From positions 1 through 64,000 of the forward strand of contig NZ_JAPVRC010000010.1 of NCBI RefSeq assembly GCF_030345335.1: 64,000 nt of DNA, given 5' to 3'. The stretch is from Halobacillus campisalis (GTDB taxonomy: Bacteria; Bacillota; Bacilli; Bacillales; Halobacillaceae). A program made the translations under genes and the position numbers. Positions 33,406-42,330 of the stretch are shown here, one piece after another. The notes under the pieces are model-generated. The model was not told the origin of the DNA, made no database searches, and saw only the letters and a program-made list of their open reading frames with translations. Each line of letters begins with the position of its first letter. Within the stretch, counting starts at the first letter, position 1.

Positions 33406-33690
33406 ATGCTGAGAATCTGGAGGAGAATAAAATTTTTAGCTAACATTAGGAAGTCGATTCCGTTTTTGTTAGAGTTTTTTCGCTCTCCTGATGTAAGTTT
33501 TAATAAAAAATTGATATCTGTAGTATTGATGGGGGCTTACCTCATATTCCCCTGGGATATAATTCCTGATTTTTTAGTGTTGATCGGGCTCGTCGATGAT
33601 ATAGCTGTTTTGACCTTTATATTGCAGCAAATTGTAAAGATGGCTCCTGAGCCAATTAAAGAAAAATATCAAATCGATGAAAAATCATGA
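33406..33690 (+). CDS. DUF1232 (YkvA-like) small membrane protein
   Basis: From ATG 33406, 6 nt after GGAGGG, this encodes 94 residues. It has the DUF1232 signature: KKLISVVLMGAYLIFPWDIIPDFLVLIGLVDDIAVLTFIL, one hydrophobic hairpin with PWDIIPD. The function is unknown. A longer frame from 33361 lacks a suitable site. Confidence 0.82.
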   Translation: MLRIWRRIKFLANIRKSIPFLLEFFRSPDVSFNKKLISVVLMGAYLIFPWDIIPDFLVLIGLVDDIAVLTFILQQIVKMAPEPIKEKYQIDEKS

Positions 33691-33761
33691 TGTTTAATGG
33701 TTTTGAAATTGAGGTATATATTGGTTGTGAGATGATTTAACTATATCAAGGAGTGATTATA

Positions 33762-34178
33762 GTGAGTAATGTTATGTTTACTTCTCATGCGACAGCTAAA
33801 GGCGGTCGTGAGGGTCACGTAAAATCGGATGACGGAATTATTGATGTGAACCTTGTACAGCCGGGCAGCGGCAATCAGGAAGGTTCCAACCCAGAACAAT
33901 TATTCGCAGCAGGATATTCAGCATGCTTCGACGGAGCATTAAACTTAATAGCAAGTAAACAAAGTAAAGATATTGAGTCCGAAACGACAGCAGACGTAAG
34001 TCTAATTAAAGATGAATCAGATGACGGCTTTAAGATTGGCGTTATCTTGAACGTAAGTGTTAAAGGCGTTTCTCAAGATGAAGCTGAGAAGCTTGTCAAA
34101 GATGCTCATGACTTTTGTCCTTATTCAAAAGCGACAAGAGGAAATATTGATGTGGAGTTGAAAGCAACAGCTGTTTAA
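33762..34178 (+). CDS. ohr: Organic hydroperoxide resistance protein (Ohr)
   Basis: A 138-residue OsmC/Ohr-fold thiol peroxidase. The two redox cysteines are in YSACFDGALNL and DFCPYSKATRGNI. It reduces organic peroxides with lipoylated or dihydrolipoamide partners. The GTG at 33762 is 8 nt from AAGGAG. No ohrR (MarR) gene is adjacent, unlike many Bacilli. A terminator follows at 34194. Confidence 0.92.
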   Translation: MSNVMFTSHATAKGGREGHVKSDDGIIDVNLVQPGSGNQEGSNPEQLFAAGYSACFDGALNLIASKQSKDIESETTADVSLIKDESDDGFKIGVILNVSVKGVSQDEAEKLVKDAHDFCPYSKATRGNIDVELKATAV

Positions 34179-34193
34179 TTTCTCATTAGATCC

Positions 34194-34225
34194 AAGCCTC
34201 CTCGTATGCAGGAGGCTTGTTTTAT
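34194..34225 (+). terminator. Terminator of ohr
   Basis: AAGCCTCCT (34194-34202) and AGGAGGCTT (34210-34218) form a perfect 9-bp stem followed by GTTTTATTTCTTTTT. Confidence 0.8.
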
Positions 34226-34320
34226 TTCTTTTTCTTCAGCCGTCATGAGCATATCTTTACTAGAAATTCTAAAAAACCTTCATAATAGAAGTATCTAGAC
34301 GGCTTAAGGAGAGTAAATGT

Positions 34321-34605
34321 ATGAAAATCACAGATCAGGCTCGTGATTTATTGGATCAACTTATTGAAGATTCAGGGGGAGGATGTCTTCGGTTGTATTT
34401 TGCAGGGTATGGCTGTGGAGAACCTGACATCGGGATGACGATTTCTGAACCAGAAGCAGACGATGAACTTCAACATATCAATGCCATTCCTGTAGCAATT
34501 GATAAAAAAATTCTACATTTAACAGAGGACTTAACGATTGAAGGTAAGCAGACGATGGAAGGCCCGAAATTCCAAATGACAGGACTTCCCGAGAAAGATT
34601 GCTGA
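34321..34605 (+). CDS. HesB/IscA-like fold protein
   Basis: A 94-residue protein with the HesB-like layout: MKITDQARDLLDQLI, LRLYFAGYGCGEPDIGMTISEP and the tail ending EKDC. A-type iron-sulfur carriers have three conserved Cys (one mid-protein, two near the end). Here only the CG in GYGCGEP and a final Cys are present, so this is the divergent HesB-like branch sometimes annotated as a selenoprotein homologue. A role in Fe-S assembly is not established. AAGGAGAG precedes the ATG. Confidence 0.7.
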   Translation: MKITDQARDLLDQLIEDSGGGCLRLYFAGYGCGEPDIGMTISEPEADDELQHINAIPVAIDKKILHLTEDLTIEGKQTMEGPKFQMTGLPEKDC

Positions 34606-34610
34606 ATCCC

Positions 34611-34650
34611 CATAAAAAAAAAGAGCTGCCGGGTGTAGCTCTTTTTTTCT
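34611..34650 (+). terminator. Terminator of the HesB-like gene
   Basis: AAAAAGAGCT and AGCTCTTTTT form a 10-bp stem around GCCGGGTGT, followed by a T tract. Confidence 0.85.
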
Positions 34651-34688
34651 ATCTATAGGCACAGCAGCAATATGAAAGGAATATCAAT

Positions 34689-36266
34689 GTGCACTCATTC
34701 GTTACATTATTTAACCCACATTCCTCTACCAGAATGACTACATACGCTACGAAAGGAATGGTAGCTACGTCTCAACCGCTTGCTGCTCAGGCTGGTTTGG
34801 ACATTTTAAAAAAAGGAGGCAACGCCGTTGATGCTGCTATCGCAACGGCCGCCTGTTTAACAGTCGTAGAGCCTACGTCCAATGGCATCGGTGGCGACGC
34901 TTTCGCTCTAGTATGGATGAGGGATCATCTTTATGGTTTGAATGCAAGTGGTCCTGCTCCCCAATCTCTTTCCATCCCAGCTGTAAAAGAAAAAGGGTAT
35001 AAATCAATACCAGAGCACGGATTTATCCCTGTGACGGTTCCAGGAGCACCAGCCGCGTGGGCGGAGCTATCCGATAAGTTCGGTAAACTCGATTTTCACG
35101 AATTATTTACTCCTGCTATTTCACATGCCGAAAATGGTTATGCTTTAACGCCCGATTTGGGCAGGCAATGGGAGAAGGATTTCGATAAATTCGAAGGTTT
35201 ATTATCAGATGAACAATTCCAGCCATGGTTTGAGACGTTTGCACCTTCTGGCAAGGCGCCCGGCATTGGTGAAGTATGGTCTTCTGCTGATCACGCCTCG
35301 ACGTTAAGAGCTATCGCCGAGACGAAAGGCGCAGATTTTTACAAAGGTGATTTAGCGGATCAGATCGATTCGTTTTCTAGAAAGTGCGGGGGGTTCATTC
35401 GAAAAGAAGATTTGCAGCAATTCAAGCCGGAGTGGGTAGAACCGATTTCCGTAAATTATAAAGGATACGACGTATGGGAAATCCCGCCGAATGGGCACGG
35501 TTTGATCGCTTTGATGGAATTGAATATTACGAACTATTTTCAATTCGAGTCGACAATTAACGTGGACGACTATCATAGACAAATCGAAGCCATGAAATTG
35601 GCTTATAGTGGCGGGATAAATCAAATCACAGACAAAATGGATATGAAGCACACCATCGGAACTCTTCTTTCTCAGAAATGTGGTGAAGAAAGGGCTAAGC
35701 AGATTGATGAAGAAGCCGGCATTCCCAAAGCAAGTGAGCTTTCTCAAGAAGGAAATGTCTACTTAGCGACAGCTGATGAAGACGGAAACATGGTTTCTTT
35801 TATTCAAAGCAATTATGACGGATTCGGCTCTGGAAATGTGTATCGGGAACAGGTATTGCATTGCAGAACAGAGGGAGCAGCTTCTCTATGAACGTGAAAC
35901 AAGTCAATGCGCTGGCGGGAGGAAAACGCAGTTTCCACACGATTATTCCCGGGTTCATCACCAAAGATGACGAAGCGGTTGGTCCGTTTGGAGTGATGGG
36001 TGGTACGGTGCAGCCTCAAGGCCACCTCCAATTGGTCAGCCAATTAATCAATGCTAAAGCCAATCCGCAGATGGCATTGGACGCACCTAGGTGGAAGTGG
36101 CTGAAAGAAAGAGAGGTCATTGTCGAACCCTCTTTTCCTAATCATGTAGCCCAAGGATTGGAAAGGAAGGGACACAGAATAACTGTAGCCTTAAATCGAA
36201 TTGATTTCGGGCGTCCTTGCTGGCGGTACGGAGTCCCGCACGGATGGTTCCATCGCTGTTTGGTAA
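34689..36266 (+). pseudogene. Gamma-glutamyltransferase (YwrD-like), frameshifted
   Basis: The first frame (34689-35891) reads as a normal gamma-glutamyltransferase start: MVATSQPLAAQAGLDILKKGG, VEPTSNGIGGDAFALVW, and on to QSNYDGFGSGNV. The expected continuation SGTGIALQNRGSSFSMN is in another frame from about 35841, consistent with loss of one base near GTGTATCGG (35838-35846). The second frame (to about 36205) has FHTIIPGF and GVMGGTVQPQGH. Near 36210 roughly 30 bp are missing and the frame changes again; the expected ending VLAGGTESRTDGSIAVW then stops at 36264-36266. Intact enzymes cleave or transfer gamma-glutamyl groups. With two separate lesions it is probably inactive. Confidence 0.85.
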
Positions 36267-36303
36267 GTTTACGGTAAATGAAAATTCAGGTAATATGAGA
36301 ATG

Positions 36304-36337
36304 GCCCTGAGCTGGAAGGTTCAGGGCTTAATTTTGT
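36304..36337 (+). terminator. Terminator after the broken gamma-glutamyltransferase
   Basis: GCCCTGA (36304-36310) and TCAGGGC (36321-36327) form a 7-bp stem followed by TTAATTTT. Confidence 0.6.
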
Positions 36338-36364
36338 ATGGATTGAGAGGGATCACGATACACC

Positions 36365-36976
36365 ATGATGGCATCTGGACACCAGGCTTTAGGTTTTACA
36401 AGCGGGCTTCTCACCCTGGCGATTCTCCCAGGATTCGGGGTTATGCCTGACACACCGTTAGAAGCGGTTTTATTTTTTTCGTTCGTCATGATCGGCTCTC
36501 TATTACCGGATATTGATACCCCTCATTCTAAGTTGGGACAGAAATTTTGGCGAGGCATTATGATTACGTTGATGATCGCTTTAGGCATGTACTTATTCGC
36601 CCCGGATTATTTAGATGTGTATAGAGAAGAGCTGAAAATTTTTGTGTTTTTATGTTTACCACTGCTGATTATGGTGAAAAGTCACCGTAAAATGACACAC
36701 TCTGTTTCATTTCTAGCTTTATTGGGGCTTTACCATATGCTGATCAGTGGAGTATGGGATATCCCATCGTTCTATTTTATAGGATTTATAGCGGGAGTTT
36801 TATCTCATTTAATCGGGGATTATATGACGAAGCGGGGAATCCCGGTATTTTACCCGTTTGAAAAAAAGTACTTCCGCTTTTTTATCACGTTCCGAACAGG
36901 TTCCTTAACTGAAAAGCTTATGATACTCATTCTTTCATTTTGGAATTTGTGGTATCTGGTTTCACAGGTTTTTTAA
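36365..36976 (+). CDS. YdjM/YfhP-type metal-dependent hydrolase, membrane bound
   Basis: A 203-residue membrane protein of the family annotated as membrane-bound metal-dependent hydrolase (YdjM/DUF457). The conserved polar residues are Asp/His in GSLLPDIDTPHSKLG, the HRKMTHS motif, and SHLIGDYMTKRGIPVFYPF. About four TM helices are present. The E. coli YdjM is LexA-regulated, but the activity is unproven in the family. Two ATGs stand in tandem (36365/36368) and the ribosome binding site is weak. Confidence 0.82.
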   Translation: MMASGHQALGFTSGLLTLAILPGFGVMPDTPLEAVLFFSFVMIGSLLPDIDTPHSKLGQKFWRGIMITLMIALGMYLFAPDYLDVYREELKIFVFLCLPLLIMVKSHRKMTHSVSFLALLGLYHMLISGVWDIPSFYFIGFIAGVLSHLIGDYMTKRGIPVFYPFEKKYFRFFITFRTGSLTEKLMILILSFWNLWYLVSQVF

Positions 36977-37066
36977 CTGTGGTGGGCTGATCGGTGGTTA
37001 AGCCCTTCTCTTTTCGTGGTACATATAAAGAGAAATGGAGTGTAAATAAAAAGGGGTGCTACCATC

Positions 37067-37933
37067 ATGTTGATTACAGGAGTGACGGGCTTCGTCGGTC
37101 GTGAACTAGCTGGTTGGTTTCTGGACAAAGGCATTCCTTTTCGTTCAGCTTCACGTCACCCGGAAGCAGCAAGGCTATTATTCGATGACCCCCTCATCGA
37201 TTGTAAACAGTTCGACTTTGAGAATTCTCAATCGTATGGGCAGGTTTTTGATGGGATAAAGTCACTTTTTTTGACTCGGCCAACTGAAATTAAACACGTC
37301 GAGCCGATTATCGAAACTCTCTATGCTGCAAAAGAGGCAGGAGTACAAAAAATTGTGTTTTTATCTGTTCTTGGAGCCGAAAGAATGTCTTTTTTACCTC
37401 ATAGAAAAATTGAAAAAAAGATTATTAGTTTAGGATTTGACTATACATTTTTAAGAGCAAGCTCTTTTATGCAGGATCTTTTAAAATCTCAGCTGTATGA
37501 CATACGGGAGCGCCATCAATTGAATATTCCAGCGGGTTCGGCTGAAATAAGTTTTATCGACAGCCGGGATGTAGCGGAAATAGCTTTTCTGGCGTTGATG
37601 GGTAAAACACCAGTCAATGATGCTGTCAAGCTGACGGGAAAGCAGGCGCTTACTTGTTATCAAGTCGCTGATATTCTTTCTGAAGAAATAGGAGAAGAAA
37701 TCAAGTACGTTAATCCAACGAAGTATCAATTCCTACAGGATTGTTACCACCGCGGATATTCCAGTGATTTCGCTTCACAATTAGCGAACGTCTACACTTC
37801 CTCTAAAAATGGAATTTCCAGAAGAATCAGTCTCGAAGCGGAGAAAATCCTGCAGAGGGAACCAAGGTACATGAGGGAATTTGTCAGGGATTACAGAAAC
37901 GCATTTATTAAAAGAAATTCTGATAGAGCATAG
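37067..37933 (+). CDS. NmrA-like NAD(P)-binding oxidoreductase
   Basis: Atypical short-chain dehydrogenase of 288 residues. The dinucleotide-binding motif ITGVTGFVGRELAGWF is at the very N-terminus, SLFLTRPTE and FLSVLGAERMSFLPHRKIEKKI follow, then FDYTFLRASSFMQD and FIDSRDVAEIAF. The active-site YxxxK is replaced by HRKIEKK, as in NmrA/QOR2-type sensors or reductases. A GGGGTG site lies 8-9 nt before the ATG. Confidence 0.82.
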   Translation: MLITGVTGFVGRELAGWFLDKGIPFRSASRHPEAARLLFDDPLIDCKQFDFENSQSYGQVFDGIKSLFLTRPTEIKHVEPIIETLYAAKEAGVQKIVFLSVLGAERMSFLPHRKIEKKIISLGFDYTFLRASSFMQDLLKSQLYDIRERHQLNIPAGSAEISFIDSRDVAEIAFLALMGKTPVNDAVKLTGKQALTCYQVADILSEEIGEEIKYVNPTKYQFLQDCYHRGYSSDFASQLANVYTSSKNGISRRISLEAEKILQREPRYMREFVRDYRNAFIKRNSDRA

Positions 37934-38024
37934 TGTTGGTTAGTCTGCAGGTAAGGCTAATCTTAAGGCGAGAAGCACGATTATAAATTTTCAGGTGGAA
38001 TCTTGGAAAATTGAAGTACTCAAC

Positions 38025-38058
38025 AAAGCAGCGGATCTTCACATTGAGCCGCTGCTTT
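38025..38058. terminator. Probable terminator between converging genes
   Basis: AAAGCAGCGG (38025-38034) and CCGCTGCTTT (38049-38058) form a 10-bp stem with a 14-nt loop. It overlaps the 3' end of the minus-strand acetyltransferase gene. The T-runs are short. Confidence 0.55.
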
Positions 38059-38605
38059 CTTTGTACTCTTCTCTCAATAAACCCATAAGCACCGTGTCAT
38101 AATATTCTCCATCGATGAACTCGTTCTGACGAAGCTTACCTTCATGTTTGAACCCGCATTTCTCGTATAACCGAATAGCCTGATGGTTGCCGCTCCATGT
38201 ATCTAATTGAACCCGCCGGACATTCAATGTGTAAAATAGGTGTTTAAGCATTGTCTTGATGATGTCCTGACCGTAACCTTTCCCCCAGAACGACCGCTCT
38301 CCTATATTAAGGCCGATTTCAGCACTTCGCGTGATCGGGTTGACTTGACGGAAATCACATTTTCCGATAACCTCATCCGTGGCCAAAGTATATACGATAA
38401 ACACTTTTCCGTGAGTCCACATATCGTGAGAAGTTAAATTATTTTCGTAGTGAGCTTCAATGGCTTCTTTTGGATTATTGTTCTGTAGAGCTGCCGAGCT
38501 GCCGGATCCTTGCTGTGTCAGCTTCTCGTCGTTCGCCCAGCGATACAGATGCGCTAAGTCTTCTCGTGAAACAGGACGTAATTCAACAATTTCTCCCTTT
38601 AGCAT
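38039..38605 (-). CDS. GNAT acetyltransferase, RimJ/RimL type
   Basis: 188 residues starting MLKGEIVELRPVSREDLAHLYRWANDE, with the acetyl-CoA loop IGERSFWGKGYGQDII and AIRLYEKCGFKHEGKLRQNEF. This is the RimJ/RimL branch, which acetylates protein N-termini or small metabolites; the substrate is unknown. ATG 38605 lies 7 nt after GGGAGG. A longer frame reaching 38740 would overlap the next gene and lacks a site, so it was not used. Confidence 0.86.
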   Translation of the reverse strand: MLKGEIVELRPVSREDLAHLYRWANDEKLTQQGSGSSAALQNNNPKEAIEAHYENNLTSHDMWTHGKVFIVYTLATDEVIGKCDFRQVNPITRSAEIGLNIGERSFWGKGYGQDIIKTMLKHLFYTLNVRRVQLDTWSGNHQAIRLYEKCGFKHEGKLRQNEFIDGEYYDTVLMGLLREEYKESSGSM

Positions 38606-38715
38606 GTATGTACCTCCCAAATATGTAAGTGTCTCTATTCTAACAGATTCGATGTTGTAGAAAGTCCATTTATAGGGAATAGTAAAGTTTACAGCAGAAA
38701 GGGGAGAAGGCTTAT

Positions 38716-39282
38716 ATGTTTGAAACGTGTATGAATGCAAAAGAATTTATGGAAGGTTTTAAGGGCAAGTGGATGGTTGCAGGGGGATGGGCGATCGATT
38801 TACATATCGGGGAAGAAACGAGGGAACATGAAGCTATTGAAATAGCGGTGTTCCACGAAGATTTACAAAAGCTGTCTGAGCATCTTCAAGGCTGGAAAAC
38901 GTATATCACGGAAGATGCACAGTTGGTGGAGTGGGACTTAAGTCAGCCATTCGATTCAAGAATTCATGAAATCCATGCTCGCCATGAGGAGGAGCAATTA
39001 GAAATTCTTCTTAACTTTAGGGATAAAAACAAATGGAAGTTTCGAAGAGATGAGCAAATCACCTTTCCGCTAGACCATATGAATTTGCACTCTGCACAAG
39101 GGATTCCTTACTTGAATCCAGAAATCGTCCTTTTACATAAATCCAAAAACACTCGTGAGAAGGACGATAACGACTTCAATTATGTATTTCCATTCTTGAA
39201 TGAACGTCAAAAGGAATGGCTGAAGCAGGCACTGATTCAACATGAGCCTACCCATCCATGGCTGGAAAAGCTTTTGTATTAA
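38716..39282 (+). CDS. Nucleotidyltransferase-fold protein related to aminoglycoside adenylyltransferases
   Basis: The protein shares the N-terminal layout of ANT(2'')-like nucleotidyltransferases: WMVAGGWAIDLHIGEETREHEAIEIAVF. In active enzymes the segment after His reads D-x-D (metal ligands). Here the first position is Ala40 and the second Glu42, so one ligand is missing and activity is doubtful. The rest (about 90-188) keeps the family C-terminal helices, including PEIVLLHKSKNTREKDDNDF. AAAGGGGAGAAGG precedes the ATG. Confidence 0.75.
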   Translation: MFETCMNAKEFMEGFKGKWMVAGGWAIDLHIGEETREHEAIEIAVFHEDLQKLSEHLQGWKTYITEDAQLVEWDLSQPFDSRIHEIHARHEEEQLEILLNFRDKNKWKFRRDEQITFPLDHMNLHSAQGIPYLNPEIVLLHKSKNTREKDDNDFNYVFPFLNERQKEWLKQALIQHEPTHPWLEKLLY

Positions 39283-39303
39283 ATTCCCTGAAACTTTCAG
39301 CCT

Positions 39304-39328
39304 GTTTACATTTTCCTAGCAGGGGTAT
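39304..39328 (+). promoter_or_regulatory. Sigma-B-type promoter of the BCCT transporter gene
   Basis: GTTTAC (39304-39309), a 13-bp spacer and GGGTAT (39323-39328) match the sigma-B consensus GTTTAA-N12-14-GGGTAT at 11 of 12 positions. It lies about 88 bp upstream of the start codon. Betaine transporters of B. subtilis are partly under sigma-B, so the context fits osmotic and general stress induction. Confidence 0.65.
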
Positions 39329-39416
39329 TCTTTAATCATAAACCTCGTCACCGTCCCATTTTCGTTTTCTTCGAATAATCCCACAGATAGTAAAATGAAT
39401 GAGAAAGGAGTTCATT

Positions 39417-40910
39417 ATGAAAAAAGTCAGCACAGTATTTTGGGTTACATTAGCCATCGCTTTATTTTCGGTGGTGTGGGGGGCAGTCGCACCTTCCAAC
39501 CTCGAGAACATCACAGGGAAGATTCAAACTTATCTTTCCGTACACTTCGGCTGGTATTATTTATTAATTGTCACGGGTTTTGTCATTTTCTGTTTATACA
39601 TGATTGTCAGCCCTTATGGAAAAATCAAATTAGGTAAAAAAGATGACACGCCAGACTACAGCTACCCTACATGGTTCGCTATGCTGTTTAGCGCAGGGAT
39701 GGGAATCGGTCTTGTTTTCTGGGGAGCTGCGGAACCGATTTACTTCTTCGGCACTCAGCCTCCTACAACGGAAGCTGGTTCCGCTGCCGCGATGAAAGAG
39801 TCTATGCAATTCGTTTATTTCCACTGGGGCGTTCACGCCTGGGGGATTTATGCCATTGTAGCTCTTGTTTTAGCTTATTTTAAATTCCGCCGAGGCGCTC
39901 CCGCTCTCATTAGTTCAACATTAGAACCTTTATTCGGCGATAAAATGAAAGGTCCATGGGGTAAAGTCGTGGACGTTATAGCCGTTTTTGCCACAATAGT
40001 CGGTGTAGCTACGACTTTAGGTTTCGGGGCCGCCCAGATTAACGGGGGACTGACTTATTTGACCGGGTTGGAGCAGTCGTTCGGCCTTCAATTAGCAATC
40101 ATTGGGGTTGTGACGGTATTATTCATGATTTCTGCATACACGGGGTTAAGCAAAGGGATCAAATACCTAAGTAATACGAACATGGTTCTGGCTTTATCTT
40201 TACTCGTCATCATGTTGATTGTCGGGCCGACACTGCTGATCATGAATATGTTCACGGACACGATCGGCGCTTATATTCAGAACCTTCCTTCGATGAGTTT
40301 CCGAATGGCGCCGGGGAATGAAGAGAACCGTGGATGGATCCAGGATTGGACCGTTTTCTACTGGGCCTGGTGGATTGCCTGGTCACCATTTGTCGGAATC
40401 TTTATTGCTCGTGTCTCCAAGGGGCGTACGATCAGAGAGTTTCTATCTGGCGTCCTGCTCGTCCCATCAGTTGTAGGTTTCTTATGGTTTTCAACTTTCG
40501 GATCTTCAGCAATCGAGCTTCAGGATCAGGGAACTGCGGATATTGCCGGCTTAGCGACAGAACAAGCACTCTTTGGAGTGTTTGATAACTATCCATTAGG
40601 TTTGACCATGTCGATCATCGCTATGACTTTAATTGGTACTTTCTTTATTACATCGGCCGACTCTGCTACCTTCGTGTTAGGAATGCAGACGACTAATGGT
40701 TCACTGACGCCTCCAACGACAGTGAAGTTTGTATGGGGTCTGGCTCAATCATCTATGGCTGCGGTCCTGCTTTACACCGGAGGCCTTCAGGCTTTGCAGA
40801 ACGCGTTGATTTCCGCGGCTTTTCCATTCTCGTTCATTATGATATTAATGGTCGTATCGCTTTATAAAGCGCTTCGGGCCGATCGTGCGGATATTGAAAA
40901 GGAATATTAA
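39417..40910 (+). CDS. BCCT-family betaine/choline/carnitine transporter
   Basis: A 497-residue protein with twelve predicted TM helices. The BCCT signature lies in FSAGMGIGLVFWGAAEPIYFF (glycine-rich stretch), FHWGVHAWGIYAIVAL, and the aromatic compatible-solute box in DWTVFYWAWWIAWSPFVGIFIARVSKGRTIREF. These proteins take up glycine betaine or related osmolytes with sodium; OpuD/BetL are the nearest named types. The C-terminal tail is short (ADRADIEKEY), unlike BetP, which has a long osmosensing tail. ATG 39417 is 6 nt from AAAGGAG. Confidence 0.92.
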   Translation: MKKVSTVFWVTLAIALFSVVWGAVAPSNLENITGKIQTYLSVHFGWYYLLIVTGFVIFCLYMIVSPYGKIKLGKKDDTPDYSYPTWFAMLFSAGMGIGLVFWGAAEPIYFFGTQPPTTEAGSAAAMKESMQFVYFHWGVHAWGIYAIVALVLAYFKFRRGAPALISSTLEPLFGDKMKGPWGKVVDVIAVFATIVGVATTLGFGAAQINGGLTYLTGLEQSFGLQLAIIGVVTVLFMISAYTGLSKGIKYLSNTNMVLALSLLVIMLIVGPTLLIMNMFTDTIGAYIQNLPSMSFRMAPGNEENRGWIQDWTVFYWAWWIAWSPFVGIFIARVSKGRTIREFLSGVLLVPSVVGFLWFSTFGSSAIELQDQGTADIAGLATEQALFGVFDNYPLGLTMSIIAMTLIGTFFITSADSATFVLGMQTTNGSLTPPTTVKFVWGLAQSSMAAVLLYTGGLQALQNALISAAFPFSFIMILMVVSLYKALRADRADIEKEY

Positions 40911-40918
40911 TGATTTTC

Positions 40919-40958
40919 AAAAATAAGACTGTAGCACCATTTGCAGTCTTATTTTTTT
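40919..40958 (+). terminator. Terminator of the BCCT gene
   Basis: AAAAATAAGACTG (40919-40931) and CAGTCTTATTTTT (40944-40956) form a 13-bp stem with a T-tail. Confidence 0.9.
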
Positions 40959-41046
40959 GAAATAATAATATATTAAACCAATTTCTGATAAGATAATAAT
41001 GTTACCAAATAGATAGAGACTGAGATGGAGAAGGAGAACTAAACTT

Positions 41047-41862
41047 ATGTGGAAGTGGAAAAATATTTATCGCGGGATGCTAATGGGGGCGAGTGACGTT
41101 GTGCCTGGAGTAAGCGGTGGAACAATCGCCGTAGTATTAGGAATTTACGATCAGTTGATTACATCTATCAATGGGTTTTTCAGTAAAGAATGGAAGCGTC
41201 ATTTGAAGTTCCTATTACCTTTAGGACTAGGAATCGTTACGTCAATATTGCTTCTGGCTAATCTCATTGACTGGCTCTTTGAGCATTATCCAGGACCTAC
41301 TCAATTTTTCTTTTTAGGATTGATTATAGGAGTCCTGCCGTTTTTGACACATAAAGCGGATATGAAAAATAAGTTTGAAGGCAGACATTATATTTTATTG
41401 ATCATAGGTGCCCTGCTAGTTGGATCCATGGTCATTTTTCAAACATCTGAAGGACAACCTATGACAGACTTGACCTTTGCTTCATATGTAGGTCTCTTTT
41501 TCTCAGGATGGCTTGCGAGCAGTGCTATGGTCCTCCCGGGAATCAGCGGTTCCTTTTTATTGTTGATTATCGGCATGTATACCACGATTATTGAAGGCGT
41601 AGCTGATTTAAAGCTGGATATCATTTTAACAGTTGGATTAGGGGTATTGATTGGAATTGTTATTATGAGCAAAATCATTAAGTTCTTCTTGGAAAATTAC
41701 ACCTCAGCTACGTTCGGTTTAATTATCGGCCTTGTCTTAGGATCCGTTGTTGTCATCTTTCCCGGTGTTCCGGAAAACGGAGTGATGTGGTTAGTTAGCA
41801 TCATTACTTTCCTGGGAGGTTTGACAGGTGCATGGGTGCTCGGAAGATTCGAGTATAAGTGA
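41047..41862 (+). CDS. DUF368 membrane protein, candidate undecaprenyl-phosphate transporter (PopT-type)
   Basis: A 271-residue membrane protein with about eight helices. The family signature GASDVVPGVSGGTIAVVLGIYD is at the N-terminus and a second, pseudo-repeated SSAMVLPGISGSFLLLIIGMY is in the middle. DUF368 proteins (PopT) have recently been linked to recycling undecaprenyl phosphate across the membrane for cell-wall synthesis. Assignment to that role is by family. GAGAAGGAGA precedes the ATG. Confidence 0.82.
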   Translation: MWKWKNIYRGMLMGASDVVPGVSGGTIAVVLGIYDQLITSINGFFSKEWKRHLKFLLPLGLGIVTSILLLANLIDWLFEHYPGPTQFFFLGLIIGVLPFLTHKADMKNKFEGRHYILLIIGALLVGSMVIFQTSEGQPMTDLTFASYVGLFFSGWLASSAMVLPGISGSFLLLIIGMYTTIIEGVADLKLDIILTVGLGVLIGIVIMSKIIKFFLENYTSATFGLIIGLVLGSVVVIFPGVPENGVMWLVSIITFLGGLTGAWVLGRFEYK

Positions 41863-41940
41863 GCTGGACATGAGACAGTTCGATGATTTTATCGTATGAT
41901 GAAAGAATAGATTCAAAGATAGAAAAGGGGCCGATTAAGA

Positions 41941-42258
41941 ATGGAATCAATTCATAAACTGGATGTTTTTCAGGACGTGATCCAAAGTGAGCAGCCGGTA
42001 CTAATCAAATTCCAGGCGGACTGGTGTCCGGACTGCCGTCGGATGGACATGTTTATCGGAGACATTTTAGAGGAATATAAAGAATACAAATGGTACGACA
42101 TCAACAGAGACGAACTTCCGGAAGTTGCTGACAAATATGAAGTAATGGGGATTCCAAGTATCCTGATCTTTAAAAAAGGTGAAAAAATCGCCCACTTGCA
42201 TAGTGCTTATGCTAAAACGCCTGAGGAAGTTGAAGAATTTCTACAAAATCAACTGTAG
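41941..42258 (+). CDS. Thioredoxin-fold protein (YtpP-like)
   Basis: A 105-residue thioredoxin-like protein with the active site WCPDC (FQADWCPDCRRMD) and the cis-Pro loop VMGIPSILIFKKGEK. The CPDC motif differs from CGPC thioredoxins and is usual for YtpP-type proteins. It probably reduces cytosolic disulfides. A terminator follows directly. Confidence 0.88.
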   Translation: MESIHKLDVFQDVIQSEQPVLIKFQADWCPDCRRMDMFIGDILEEYKEYKWYDINRDELPEVADKYEVMGIPSILIFKKGEKIAHLHSAYAKTPEEVEEFLQNQL

Positions 42259-42265
42259 CAGCCGC

Positions 42266-42298
42266 GCCCACATGGATTATCCATGTGGGTGTTTTTAA
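42266..42298 (+). terminator. Terminator of the thioredoxin-like gene
   Basis: CCCACATGGAT (42267-42277) and ATCCATGTGGG (42279-42289) form a nearly continuous stem followed by GTGTTTTT. Confidence 0.8.
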
Positions 42299-42330
42299 AA
42301 CGGAAAATTTAATTGAAGGCCGGTGGTTTT

